Shown here: positions 42,668-51,183 of the stretch, piece after piece | Position numbering within the stretch: position 1 is the stretch's first letter | Layout of the letters: each line of letters opens with the position of its first letter | DNA from: an uncultured Bacilli bacterium | GTDB lineage: Bacteria > Bacillota_I > Bacilli_A > RF39 > UBA660 | DNA length: 64,000 bases | Assembly (NCBI GenBank): GCA_934167485.1 | Contig: CAKPKL010000001.1 | Coordinates: 62,001-126,000, forward strand | Direction: 5' to 3' | Translations under genes and position numbers: made by a program | Notes under the pieces: generated by a model | Told to the model about the DNA's origin: nothing | Seen by the model: only the letters and a program-made list of their open reading frames with translations | Database searches by the model: none

Positions 42668-45502
42668 TGGATTATTTGTTGTATTATCATCAGGATTTGC
42701 TGGATTATCAGGATTATCTGGTGTATCTGGATTATCAGGATTTGATGGAATTAATGGATCATTATAAGATATATTGATTGTTACTGATTTACCAGAACTC
42801 ATATTAGATTTAAATATTGAGTATGCAGTTTTTACTACATATGTATATTCACCAGATTTATTTTCGGTAATCTCATATTTATTAGTAGTTACAAAATCTA
42901 ATAAAGAAAGCTTACCATTTTTATCTTTTTTATAAATATTATATCCTAACTTACCAATATAATTATTATTATAACCAATCCTGTCATAAACAAAGGCATT
43001 TAAGAAACCTTCGTTTTCAAATACTTTAGAATAATATTTCCTTAAATAAGATTCGTCATTTATTTCAGGAGTTTTAACGACATCCCAAGTAAGTGTTATT
43101 TTATTATTTGAAGCATTAGCTTTTAAATTTGAAACATCATTTAATCTAGAAAATCTTGTGGATTCGGTAGTAGGTTCAGTACCTTTAACGAATAATTCAG
43201 TTCTTCTTAAATTAGCAGGAGTAAATTCACTTGGCAAAGTTGCTTCAGGACAATCTGATTCAACCTCAACAGCTACAACGCCACTTGGTTGAGTAAAGTA
43301 ATTAGTATTAGTAAATACTTTTTTACCAACTGCATTAAATAATCTAGTATGTTGAACTGTACCAATTTTAAGATAATTTTCAGTACTTAATTTGTCATAA
43401 CCATACCAAACACCAATGGAATACTCAGTATTATATCCAATTGTCCAAATATCATTAATAGCTCCAGACCATTGCATATTTTTTGCTTCTAGTATTTTAC
43501 TATCATAGTTTGTAGTACCAGTTTTTGCGGCATATCTAACACCATTAATATTATAATATCCACCCATAGCCTGAGTAGCAGTAGAAGCAAGCATATCACT
43601 TATTATGTATGCAGTTTCTTCACTCATTGCTTTGGTCTTTTTAATATCATTAACATATTCTTCTCCTGTCTCTTGATAAATTAATTTAGTGAAAGAGTAT
43701 GGTGTAGTGTATGTTCCATTATTTCCAAATGCAGCATATGCAGCAGCCATATTAAGAGGGGATTCTCCATTATAACCACCTATAGCATGGGCTTCATGTA
43801 ATGTATTAGCTCTTGTTGCATCTACAACATCATTTGGATCGTTTTTATTTATACATTTTCTTTTTTCTCTTTTATAACCATCTTTACAAGAATAAATTTC
43901 AGGAGTAAGTCCTAATTTAGTAACAAACTCAATAATATCTTGTTTATTATTATTTTTAAAAGCTTTAAGGGCTGGAATATTTCTTGATCCCATTAGAGCA
44001 GTTCTAGCTGTTTCAAATCCTTCATAAGAACCATCCCAGTTATTAATAGGAGTACCATCAGAATATGTAATAGGTTCATCAACTACTATATTGTATGAAC
44101 TCCAATTATTATATTCTATAGCAGGACCATAATCATAAAGTGGTTTAGCAGTAGAACCAATTTGTCTATCACCATCAGTAGCATAATTATAATTATCAAT
44201 TGCATTTAAATTTCTATTACCACCAATTGCACTTATACTACCATCTTTAACATTTACAACAGCAATACCAGCTTGAACAACATCATTTTCCCAAGTATAA
44301 TTAGATCCACTCATAATATCATTTACATAATCTTGAATACTTGTATCAAGAGTAGTATAAATAGTCATTGGAGTAGTATAAGGATTTTTTCCAGTTTTCT
44401 CTTGAACTTCTTCAACAACAGTGTCTATAAAAGATTGATAAGGAGAAATATCACCATTTGCATATACGCTATCTTCTTTTGGAATAACAATTTTTTCAAC
44501 AGTTAAATCTTTCGCAATATTATATTCTTCTTTAGTGATATATCCATGTCTTAACATAAGATATAAAACAGTTTGTCTTCTTTTTTCAGTTGCTTCTGGA
44601 TTTTTATAAGGATCATATCTACCAGGTGCTTGGAATAAACCTGCAATCATAGCTGCTTCAGCTACATTTAAATCTTTAGCACTTTTTCCAAAATAATTTC
44701 TAGATACTTGTTCAACTCCATAAGCATTTTTTCCTAAATATTGTGAATTAACATAAAATTCCATTATTTGTTCTTTAGTATAATTTTTTTCAATTCTAAA
44801 CATTGCAACATACACATCTGTAAACTTTCTTATAATACCTTTAATACCAGTATCCTCTTTAGAAGTATAAGCATTTTTAGATACTTGCATTGTTAGAGTA
44901 GAAGCTCCACCAGCACTCTTTACTCCCAATACTTGGTAGAAAGAAGCTTTTAAGAATCTTGCCCAGTCAACACCATTATGTTCAAAAAATCTAGAATCTT
45001 CGGTTGCTACTATAGCATCTACTAATACCTCAGGTATTTCATCGTATGTAATAGTAACACGTTTTTCAGTTCCTAATTTAGCTTTTTCGTTACCATCTTT
45101 ATCTAGGATAACAGTCGGATTAGTAACATATAATAATGATTCATCAAACTCTGGAGCATTTATTACTATATAAGTTATAAAACCAAGTGCTCCAATAATC
45201 CCCATTACAAAACAAGTTAAAATAATTAATAAAAATATTTTTAATTTTTTTCTTTTTTTCTTTACTTTTGTTTTTCCATCTTTCTTTTTCATATCATCAA
45301 TCCCTTTTTTATTAACAATGTAGTAAGGTATAAAATAAATACAATTAATAAAAATAAATAATAGTAAAGCTTTAATAAAACCTATAGAAAGTGTTGATAC
45401 TATAAGTATTAAGAAACTTATAATAGGTACTAAAACACTTTTTGGATCTTTATCCCATACCTTTTTAATTTTTTTTCTTAAAGTTTTAATCTTTTTTTTC
45501 AT
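42665..45502 (-). CDS. pbp1A: Class A penicillin-binding protein 1
   Basis: About 945 residues. Cytosolic basic N-terminus, membrane segments at about 35-65 and 95-120, a GT51 glycosyltransferase domain (ATEDSRFFEHNGVDW, GGASTLTMQ, EIYVNSQYLGKN-like region), then the transpeptidase domain with Ser nucleophile in GSTAKPLYD, SRN and AAKTGTTNYD. A fibronectin-type domain (about 820-915) and a tail of repeated NPDNPDTPD units follow. It polymerises and cross-links peptidoglycan outside the membrane. ATG 45502 with AAGGAG is preferred; the frame extends upstream into recU, with which it overlaps. Confidence 0.95.
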   Translation of the reverse strand: MKKKIKTLRKKIKKVWDKDPKSVLVPIISFLILIVSTLSIGFIKALLLFIFINCIYFIPYYIVNKKGIDDMKKKDGKTKVKKKRKKLKIFLLIILTCFVMGIIGALGFITYIVINAPEFDESLLYVTNPTVILDKDGNEKAKLGTEKRVTITYDEIPEVLVDAIVATEDSRFFEHNGVDWARFLKASFYQVLGVKSAGGASTLTMQVSKNAYTSKEDTGIKGIIRKFTDVYVAMFRIEKNYTKEQIMEFYVNSQYLGKNAYGVEQVSRNYFGKSAKDLNVAEAAMIAGLFQAPGRYDPYKNPEATEKRRQTVLYLMLRHGYITKEEYNIAKDLTVEKIVIPKEDSVYANGDISPYQSFIDTVVEEVQEKTGKNPYTTPMTIYTTLDTSIQDYVNDIMSGSNYTWENDVVQAGIAVVNVKDGSISAIGGNRNLNAIDNYNYATDGDRQIGSTAKPLYDYGPAIEYNNWSSYNIVVDEPITYSDGTPINNWDGSYEGFETARTALMGSRNIPALKAFKNNNKQDIIEFVTKLGLTPEIYSCKDGYKREKRKCINKNDPNDVVDATRANTLHEAHAIGGYNGESPLNMAAAYAAFGNNGTYTTPYSFTKLIYQETGEEYVNDIKKTKAMSEETAYIISDMLASTATQAMGGYYNINGVRYAAKTGTTNYDSKILEAKNMQWSGAINDIWTIGYNTEYSIGVWYGYDKLSTENYLKIGTVQHTRLFNAVGKKVFTNTNYFTQPSGVVAVEVESDCPEATLPSEFTPANLRRTELFVKGTEPTTESTRFSRLNDVSNLKANASNNKITLTWDVVKTPEINDESYLRKYYSKVFENEGFLNAFVYDRIGYNNNYIGKLGYNIYKKDKNGKLSLLDFVTTNKYEITENKSGEYTYVVKTAYSIFKSNMSSGKSVTINISYNDPLIPSNPDNPDTPDNPDNPANPDDNTTNNP

Positions 45503-46064
45503 ATTTAACTCCTTCCATATCAATTATTTTTAAATAATCTAATCTAGGTCTTAATCCTTCTTTTATTAAATATCCTTTTTCTTCAAAATAAGAAACTGGT
45601 ATAGATGCCCTTTTATTAGTATCTATAAAATTTATTAAGTCACTAATAAATAGTAAAAATGTTTTATCTAATTTAACAAATCTAATAATGACAAAGCCAA
45701 TACCACCATGATAATTAATTCTTTTTAAATGTTCTATTTGGTGATTATGAATATTACTTAGTGCAAAACTCGTTGTACTTTTAGTTTCCTTAGCTTCAAA
45801 ATCAATATATTTTCCTTTATATATACCATTATAATCTGTAGTAGATGGAATTTTAAAATGTGCTTCTTTTATAACTGCATCACTTCTAGATTTATAATCT
45901 ACTTTATTAATAGTAATAGGAGTAGGTTTCTTATATATAATAGCTATATTACTGTTTAAGTAATAGTTATTGCTATCATTTAAATCAGCTTCTAAATTCA
46001 TACCTCTATTACCATAACATTTTAAAGAGTGAAACTCTTTTTTTATACCACTTGGATAATTCAT
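45486..46064 (-). CDS. recU: Holliday junction resolvase RecU
   Basis: 192 residues. MNYPSGIKKEFHS and the NRGMNLEADLN start are RecU hallmarks; catalytic acidic/Lys residues lie in SRSDAVIKEAHFKIPSTTDYNG and YIDFEAKET. It resolves four-way DNA junctions and influences RecA. It is upstream of and overlaps pbp1 by 17 bases, the conserved recU-ponA arrangement of Firmicutes. Confidence 0.95.
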   Translation of the reverse strand: MNYPSGIKKEFHSLKCYGNRGMNLEADLNDSNNYYLNSNIAIIYKKPTPITINKVDYKSRSDAVIKEAHFKIPSTTDYNGIYKGKYIDFEAKETKSTTSFALSNIHNHQIEHLKRINYHGGIGFVIIRFVKLDKTFLLFISDLINFIDTNKRASIPVSYFEEKGYLIKEGLRPRLDYLKIIDMEGVKYEKKD

Positions 46065-46229
46065 AACTTCACCTTATATAATTATACAATAAAATTATAA
46101 AATTTACCACTTTATTTTATTTATATTAGTTAAAAATACAATTTATATACATAAACTTTTTTTATCTAGTTTTGTCGAATTCAAACAAATTATTTTTAAT
46201 ACGTGTTACTATATAGTTGAGGTGATAAT

Positions 46230-46325
46230 ATGAATACTAATTCACATATAGAGAATGTATTCAATAATATGATAAATGAAGTAAGTTATATAAAACTCGC
46301 TGCTTACCAAGTAAAAGGTAAGTAG
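46230..46325 (+). CDS. Small ORF of 31 residues with strong ribosome site
   Basis: ATG at 46230 follows TTGAGGTGATAAT, one of the better ribosome sites in the window. The peptide MNTNSHIENVFNNMINEVSYIKLAAYQVKGK has no signal or membrane segment. Its last codons form the stem of an intrinsic terminator. It could be a real small protein or a leader peptide whose translation would block formation of that hairpin. No family recognised. Confidence 0.45.
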   Translation: MNTNSHIENVFNNMINEVSYIKLAAYQVKGK

Positions 46326-46333
46326 CTTTTTAT
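46299..46333 (+). terminator. Terminator embedded in the small ORF
   Basis: GCTGCTTACC (46299-46308) with GGTAAGTAGC (46317-46326), one G-T pair, then T-rich sequence. The stem lies inside the last codons of the 31-residue ORF. Confidence 0.65.
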
Positions 46334-46480
46334 TTAATCAAAAATATTGATTTTCAAAATATTTTTAAGTCGTTTTCATCGTTCATACATTTAATGATTT
46401 TGAATTCTCGTTTAAATATTTACAAAAATAATAAAAATTAGTATAATTAATATAGTAGAAAAGTAAGAAAGAAGAATAAT
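46334..46480. other. AT-rich leader of the prepilin gene at 46481
   Basis: No gene seen. The last 40 bases hold the family module: GTATAATTAATATAGTAGAAAA then GTAAGAAAG, matching the leaders at 27151, 51810 and 53320. Confidence 0.4.
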
Positions 46481-47578
46481 ATGAAAAAAGGATTTACATT
46501 AATAGAACTTTTAGCAGTTATAGTAATACTCGCTATAATCGCCCTAATTGCAACTCCAATAGTATTAGATATAATAGAAGATAGCAAAAATTCTAGTATA
46601 AAAAGAAGTATAGAATTATATGGTAATGCAGTAGAGAATGCAGTAGCTAAGGAGCAATTAAATGGAAGCGCTGTACCAAGTGGAAAGTATACGACTACTG
46701 ATGGTAAAACATTAACAAATGGAAACACAACAATAAAAATAGATTATAATGGAGCTAAAACGGTATGTGAAGTATATATCTCAAATGACGGTACTGTATC
46801 ACTTAAAAAATGTAATGTGAGTAATAAAGATGTAGAGTATACTTATGGAAATAAAATATATGAAAATGGAGAAGTAGTATATTTTGATGTAACAACAGGT
46901 AAGACTTGTGATACTTATACAGAAGAAAATAGTAATACAGGATATAATGGAATAGGTGGAACAGAAAATCAAAATGGATGTTTAAAATTTTATGCATTTA
47001 ATGATTTTGGAAGTGATAAGGTAAATTTAATATTGGATCATAATACCACAGCAACTATAGCATGGAATTCAAGTGGAAGTAATATAAATGGACCAAGCGA
47101 AGAATTTTTAAATAAATTAAATGAAGATACAAAAGATTGGCAAGGAACAGAGACACTAACAAATTATTCAATAAATTTAGGTGAAGGAAAAGCAAACTAT
47201 ACAATAGATTATAGTACATATAAAGCAAGACTAATCACAGCAAATGAAGTCGCACAAATTACAAATAATATATCTTGGGACGAGTCAAAACTAATGGATT
47301 GGTATTATTTTGATACAAAGTCACAAACAGAAAGTACAACAGCATATAATTATGGATGGTTATATGATAGGACAAGGAATAGTTGCGAGGCATATGGATG
47401 TTCTAATAATTCAGACATAGGAATATATGGATATTGGACATCATCTTCACGCGCTGGTAATACTTTTGATGCATGGTATGTACGCTTTGAAGGCTTTGTG
47501 TACAATAATAAAGTAGATTTTGCTGATGATTTTGGTATACGTCCATCAATAGAAGTTTTAAAATCAAAATTAAAGTAA
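46481..47578 (+). CDS. Prepilin-like protein with C-terminal lectin-like domain (no silent cassette)
   Basis: 365 residues. Prepilin N-terminus MKKGFTLIELLAVIVILAII, conserved EDSKNSSIKRSIELYG helix, a pilin beta region (GKYTTTDGKTLTNGNTTIK) and then the lectin-like part shared with the genes at 32958 and 61355: KFYAFNDFG, LDHNTTATIAW, YKARLITANEVAQITN, YGWLYDR, YGYWTSSSRAG and AWYVRFEGF...GIRPSIEVLKSK. It is nearly identical to the 61355 gene over the first 230 residues. Its 3' end is AT-rich like the genome and is followed by a plain terminator, with no second cassette. Confidence 0.85.
   Translation: MKKGFTLIELLAVIVILAIIALIATPIVLDIIEDSKNSSIKRSIELYGNAVENAVAKEQLNGSAVPSGKYTTTDGKTLTNGNTTIKIDYNGAKTVCEVYISNDGTVSLKKCNVSNKDVEYTYGNKIYENGEVVYFDVTTGKTCDTYTEENSNTGYNGIGGTENQNGCLKFYAFNDFGSDKVNLILDHNTTATIAWNSSGSNINGPSEEFLNKLNEDTKDWQGTETLTNYSINLGEGKANYTIDYSTYKARLITANEVAQITNNISWDESKLMDWYYFDTKSQTESTTAYNYGWLYDRTRNSCEAYGCSNNSDIGIYGYWTSSSRAGNTFDAWYVRFEGFVYNNKVDFADDFGIRPSIEVLKSKLK
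47441..47578 (+). repeat. Variable-region homologue with ordinary base composition
   Basis: Aligns in frame with the variable regions at 33917 and 62329 (W-T-S ... AWYV ... G-x-RPS) but its codons end mostly in A or T (GTA, GAA, AAT, AAA, GAT). Its last 30 bases resemble the silent cassette at 62744 more than the other expressed copies. Confidence 0.6.
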
Positions 47579-47581
47579 ATT

Positions 47582-47605
47582 GCTAGCGTTATGTTAGCTT
47601 TTTAT
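47582..47605 (+). terminator. Terminator after the prepilin gene at 46481
   Basis: GCTAGCG/TGTTAGC stem (two wobbles) and T-rich tail. Confidence 0.55.
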
Positions 47606-47610
47606 TTATA

Positions 47611-47639
47611 TTGACAAAAAACTACTTTTTTGAGATAAT
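47611..47639 (+). promoter_or_regulatory. Promoter of gpsB-rnpB
   Basis: TTGACA (47611-47616), 17-base spacer, GATAAT (47634-47639). Confidence 0.65.
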
Positions 47640-47668
47640 TGATGTGGAATAAATGTGAGGTGTTTTAA

Positions 47669-47992
47669 ATGTACCAAGACAGGGTTGTGTTAACTAGTAG
47701 AGATATATTAGAAAAAGAATTTAAAATAGATACTAGAGGATATAGACCACAAGAAGTAGATAGATTTTTAGATTTAGTAATAAAAGATTATGAGGAAATG
47801 AATTCTATAATAAAAGAATTAGAGCATGATAAAAAACAATTAGTTGAAGATAATATAAGTTTAAAACAAGAAATAAGAAATCTTAAAACTAAATTAGACG
47901 TGTTATCTGATCCTGATAATAGTAATACGACAAATGCTGACGTATTAAGAAGAATATCTAAATTAGAAAAAATTATATACGGTAAAGAATAA
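47669..47992 (+). CDS. gpsB: Cell-division regulator GpsB
   Basis: 107 residues. The DivIVA-like N-terminal domain (SRDILEKEFKIDTRGYRPQEVDRFLDLVIKDYE, recognised by the RGYRPQEVDRFLD segment) is followed by a coiled coil and a short C-terminal domain (NADVLRRISKLEKIIYG). GpsB coordinates PBP1 and the PASTA kinase at the septum; both partners are encoded in this window. Followed at once by rnpB, as in Bacillus. Confidence 0.93.
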   Translation: MYQDRVVLTSRDILEKEFKIDTRGYRPQEVDRFLDLVIKDYEEMNSIIKELEHDKKQLVEDNISLKQEIRNLKTKLDVLSDPDNSNTTNADVLRRISKLEKIIYGKE

Positions 47993-48341
47993 TATTTTGA
48001 CAAATGCTGCATTCAAGTAATGTAGAGGAAAGTCCATGCTCACACAAACTGAGATGTTTGTAGTGTTCACGCTAGGGGAAAAAATAACCCTAGGTAGCAA
48101 GTTTGCTAACGGCTCCGAAACAACCTAAGTTTTTAATATGGTTAGATTAGGTATAAAAGTGCCAAAGTGACGAAGAATCCAGAAATGGAGGAAGTGGAAC
48201 GTGGTAAACCCCGTGAGTGAGAAACCCAAATTTTGGTAGGGGAGCTTCAGTAGAGAATTGAATCGATCTGAGGACTGGAAACAGTAGATAAATATTTGTC
48301 GCTTCGAAAGAAGAACAGAACATGGCTTATAAAATATTATT
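47988..48341 (+). ncRNA. rnpB: RNase P RNA (type B)
   Basis: Core landmarks of bacterial RNase P RNA are plain: GAGGAAAGTCCATGCTC (P4 strand, about 48023), AAGTGCCA...AGTGACGAAG, GTGGAACGTGGTAAACCCC, GAGAAACCCAAATTTTGGTA and, near the end, ACAGAACATGGCTTA. Terminal helix P1 pairs AATAATATTTT (47988-47998) with AAAATATTATT (48331-48341), so the RNA starts inside the last gpsB codons and spans its stop. It matures tRNA 5' ends. Confidence 0.95.
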
Positions 48342-48369
48342 TTTTTTAAATTTAGAATAGAGGAAAAAT

Positions 48370-48876
48370 ATGAAAGAAATAGGAGAGAAACTAAAAGAAA
48401 CTCGTGAATCTATGGGAATAACTATAGAAGAAGCTGCAAGTGATTTGAAAATAAGAGAATCTCAACTTGAAAATATAGAAGAAGGAAATAAAGATGCTTT
48501 TAAGGATATATTTTATCTTAAAATGTTTATAAAGAATTATTCTAAATATTTGGGATTAGATTATGATGAGATGGTTGAAGAGTTTAATGAATATTTATTT
48601 GATTTTACTTCTAAAATATCAATAGATGATATAAAAAAGGCAGAAAAAGAACAAAGAAAGAAAGAAAAAAAATTAAAAACTGTTAAGATTAGTTCTCCTT
48701 ATACTGTTGAGAAAAAACAACAACAGGCAGTACCTAGATTTTTAATAATAGGTGGACTTATTCTTTTAGTAGTTATAATAGTATATATTGTAGTATTGTT
48801 ATTTATAAAAGATGATGAAAAAGTTTCTAATACTATAGTTATGAATGAAGAGGGTGTAAATTATGAACTTGCCTAA
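48370..48876 (+). CDS. rodZ: RodZ-like helix-turn-helix membrane protein
   Basis: 168 residues: an HTH_25 domain at the N-terminus (IGEKLKETRESMGITIEEAASDLKIRESQLENIEEG, recognised by LKETRESMGITIEEA), a basic linker and one membrane helix (about 120-147), then only about 20 residues outside. RodZ proteins connect MreB to the wall machinery; the extracellular DUF4115 domain usual in Bacillus is missing. It overlaps pgsA by 14 bases, the order found in Bacillus (ymfM-pgsA). Confidence 0.8.
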   Translation: MKEIGEKLKETRESMGITIEEAASDLKIRESQLENIEEGNKDAFKDIFYLKMFIKNYSKYLGLDYDEMVEEFNEYLFDFTSKISIDDIKKAEKEQRKKEKKLKTVKISSPYTVEKKQQQAVPRFLIIGGLILLVVIIVYIVVLLFIKDDEKVSNTIVMNEEGVNYELA

Positions 48877-49465
48877 TAAACTTACAATGAGTAGAATTAT
48901 TATGGCTATATTAATTATAATAATATTACTTGGTGGAAACTATATTACTGAGTTAGTGGGATTTGATATGCCAAAGTTATTCGTTAATGAAACAATAGTA
49001 GTTGATTTAAAATATATAATAGCAGGTATATTATTTATAATCGCATCTATTACTGATTTTTTAGATGGACATATTGCTCGTAAATATGGTCTTATAACAG
49101 ATTTTGGTAAATTAATAGATGCTATTGCTGATAAAGTATTAGTTAATTCAGTTTTAATAATACTTGCTTCACAGGGTTTTATTCATCCAATAATACCTGT
49201 TATAATAATAATAAGAGATACTGTAGTTAATTCAATTAAAATGCTTGCTGCAAGCAAGGGTAAAGTTGTAGCTGCAATTAAATCAGGTAAAGTTAAGACA
49301 GCCTGTCTTATGGTAGGAATAGTTTTAACACTTTTCTACAATTTGCCTTTTGAATTATGGAATATATCAGTAGCAAAAGTATTATTATTAATCGCAACAG
49401 TATTATCTGTTATATCAGGTGTACAGTACTATATGCTAAATAAACATTTAATCAAAGAGAAATAA
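48863..49465 (+). CDS. pgsA: CDP-diacylglycerol-glycerol-3-phosphate 3-phosphatidyltransferase
   Basis: 200 residues, multi-pass membrane enzyme making phosphatidylglycerol phosphate. N-terminal NLPNKLTMSRIIMA and the CDP-alcohol phosphotransferase motif DFLDGHIARKYGLITDFGKLIDAIADK (D-G-x2-A-R-x8-G-x3-D-x3-D) are intact; only DGHIARKYGLITDFG needs citing. Coupled to the rodZ-like gene. Confidence 0.95.
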   Translation: MNLPNKLTMSRIIMAILIIIILLGGNYITELVGFDMPKLFVNETIVVDLKYIIAGILFIIASITDFLDGHIARKYGLITDFGKLIDAIADKVLVNSVLIILASQGFIHPIIPVIIIIRDTVVNSIKMLAASKGKVVAAIKSGKVKTACLMVGIVLTLFYNLPFELWNISVAKVLLLIATVLSVISGVQYYMLNKHLIKEK

Positions 49466-49477
49466 TTCTCTTTTTTT
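49454..49477 (+). terminator. pgsA terminator
   Basis: AAGAGAA/TTCTCTT stem overlapping the stop, then T run. Confidence 0.65.
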
Positions 49478-49502
49478 GTGCATATATTCTATTGGTGATA
49501 TA

Positions 49503-50045
49503 ATGAAAAAACAAAGTATAAGAGTAATATTTTTTACTAAATTATTTATAACAATAATAATAACACTCATCATTTTAATAATAATAAAATCTAGTAGTAG
49601 TTTTAAAAATATATTTTATAAAAAAGTTTATAGTGATAATATATCATTTGCTTATTTTAATAATTTATATGAAAAATATATAGGTAACACTAAAATAAAA
49701 GATATGGTGATAAAAACAAAAACAGTATTTAATGAAAAATTAGAATATGATTCTCTAGAACCTTATTTAGATGGTGTATCACTTAAAGTTAAAAATAATT
49801 ATTTAGTACCTATAAGTGAAAGTGGTATTGTAGTATTTATAGGTGATAAAGAAGGGTATGGTAATACAGTAATAGTACAAAGGATTGATGGAATAGATGA
49901 GTGGTATGGAAATATAGAAAACGTCAATGTAAAATTATATGATTATGTAAAAAAAGGTGAATTATTAGGTGAAGTAAATAATAATTTATATTTAGTGTTT
50001 AAACAAGGTGGAAATATACTTAATTATGAAGAATATATTAAGTAA
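49503..50045 (+). CDS. spoIVFA: SpoIVFA-like membrane protein with LytM-type domain
   Basis: About 180 residues: one membrane helix (about 14-37) and an extracellular lysostaphin-like (M23) domain at the C-terminus (SGIVVFIGDKEGYGNTVIVQRIDG...YDYVKKGELLGEV) lacking the catalytic His/Asp set, as in SpoIVFA. In Bacillus SpoIVFA holds and regulates the SpoIVFB protease during late sporulation. The gene overlaps the protease gene. ATG 49503 with GGTGATA is used. Confidence 0.8.
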   Translation: MKKQSIRVIFFTKLFITIIITLIILIIIKSSSSFKNIFYKKVYSDNISFAYFNNLYEKYIGNTKIKDMVIKTKTVFNEKLEYDSLEPYLDGVSLKVKNNYLVPISESGIVVFIGDKEGYGNTVIVQRIDGIDEWYGNIENVNVKLYDYVKKGELLGEVNNNLYLVFKQGGNILNYEEYIK

Positions 50046-50775
50046 AATATATATTCATCCTATCTTCATAATTGTAGTATTTATATTTATACTAATAGGT
50101 AGATTTAAGTTAATAAGTTATTTTATGTTACTAATAACAGTACATGAATTAGGACATATTATAACTTCTTTTATATTTAATTGGAAAATAAAAAAAATAA
50201 TAATATTACCATTTGGGGGACTTACTAAGTATGAAATACCTATAAATACACCTATAATAGAAGAATTATTTGTAGGTATATCTGGAATATTATTTCAAAT
50301 AATATTTTATTTATTTTTTAAAAATAATATTAGTTATAAATATTTTAGTTATATAAATTATTTTATAATTATATTCAATTTAATACCTATATATCCTTTA
50401 GATGGATCAAAAATAATAAATGCATTATTAAGTTATTTTATAAGTTTTAAAAAATGTTTAAAATTAAATATAATAATATCATATATATTTATAACAATAT
50501 GTATTTTATTATCATTTAAAGTAAATAAGTTATTTATTATAGTATTTATATTTTTATTAATAGAAGTATATAGAAATAGTCAAAATATAAATATAATATT
50601 TAATAAGTTTTTACTTGAAAGATATATAAAAAAATATAAGTTTAATAAAAGAATAAAAATAAATAATATAAATAATATGAGAAAGGATTTTAGACATTTA
50701 ATAAAAAAAGATGGAAAATATGAAACAGAATATACTTTTTTACATAAAATGTTTGACAATAATCATAATTTATGA
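50029..50775 (+). CDS. spoIVFB: SpoIVFB-like M50 site-2 protease
   Basis: About 248 residues, with several membrane segments and both M50 zinc motifs: HELGH (in ITVHELGHIITS) and NLIPIYPLDGSK. In sporulating Bacilli this enzyme cleaves pro-sigma K inside the mother cell; homologues occur in non-sporulating relatives. The start may be GTG 50008 or ATG 50029; both lie within the upstream gene. Located just before rplU, as in Bacillus (spoIVFB-rplU). Confidence 0.88.
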   Translation, partial: KNILSKIYIHPIFIIVVFIFILIGRFKLISYFMLLITVHELGHIITSFIFNWKIKKIIILPFGGLTKYEIPINTPIIEELFVGISGILFQIIFYLFFKNNISYKYFSYINYFIIIFNLIPIYPLDGSKIINALLSYFISFKKCLKLNIIISYIFITICILLSFKVNKLFIIVFIFLLIEVYRNSQNINIIFNKFLLERYIKKYKFNKRIKINNINNMRKDFRHLIKKDGKYETEYTFLHKMFDNNHNL

Positions 50776-50781
50776 TATCAT
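50753..50781 (+). promoter_or_regulatory. Promoter of the rplU operon
   Basis: TTGACA (50753-50758), 17-base spacer, TATCAT (50776-50781), overlapping the end of spoIVFB. Confidence 0.65.
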
Positions 50782-50787
50782 TTTAAA

Positions 50788-50872
50788 CGTGTAGGACCTC
50801 ATTCTACAACCACACAGAAAAGGTTTTAAACATTATATGTACCTTAATGGTGAGTCTTAGTTAAAAAAAGGA
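50788..50872 (+). promoter_or_regulatory. Ribosomal protein L21 leader RNA
   Basis: The segment GTGTAGGACCTCATTCTAC followed by AACCACACAGAAAAGG and a second stem with GTACCTTAATGGTGAGTC just before rplU is the firmicute L21 leader, thought to bind L21 and control the operon by feedback. Confidence 0.85.
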
Positions 50873-50880
50873 GGTAAAAT

Positions 50881-51183
50881 ATGAAAGCAGTTATAGAAAC
50901 TGGTGGAAAACAATACTATGTTGAAGAGGGTACAGTTCTTTATATCGAAAAATTAGATGCTGAAGCTGGATCAAAAGTAAAATTTGATAAAGTTTTAATG
51001 GCTAATGGAGTTATAGGAATGCCTGAAGTAGCAGGTGCTGTTGTAGAAGGTGAAGTTGTAAAAAACGGTAAAGGTAAAAAAGTTATAGTTTATAAATATA
51101 ACCAAAAGAAAAACTATCGTAGAAAACAAGGACATCGTCAACCATATACTAAAGTTGAAATTAAAAAAATCGTGGTTAAATAA
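50881..51183 (+). CDS. rplU: 50S ribosomal protein L21
   Basis: 100 residues, full length: MKAVIETGGKQYYVEEG, VLMANG, KVIVYKYNQKKNYRRKQGHRQPYT. Binds 23S rRNA domain VI region and L20. AAAGGAGG site; its stop overlaps the prp start by one base. Confidence 0.97.
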   Translation: MKAVIETGGKQYYVEEGTVLYIEKLDAEAGSKVKFDKVLMANGVIGMPEVAGAVVEGEVVKNGKGKKVIVYKYNQKKNYRRKQGHRQPYTKVEIKKIVVK

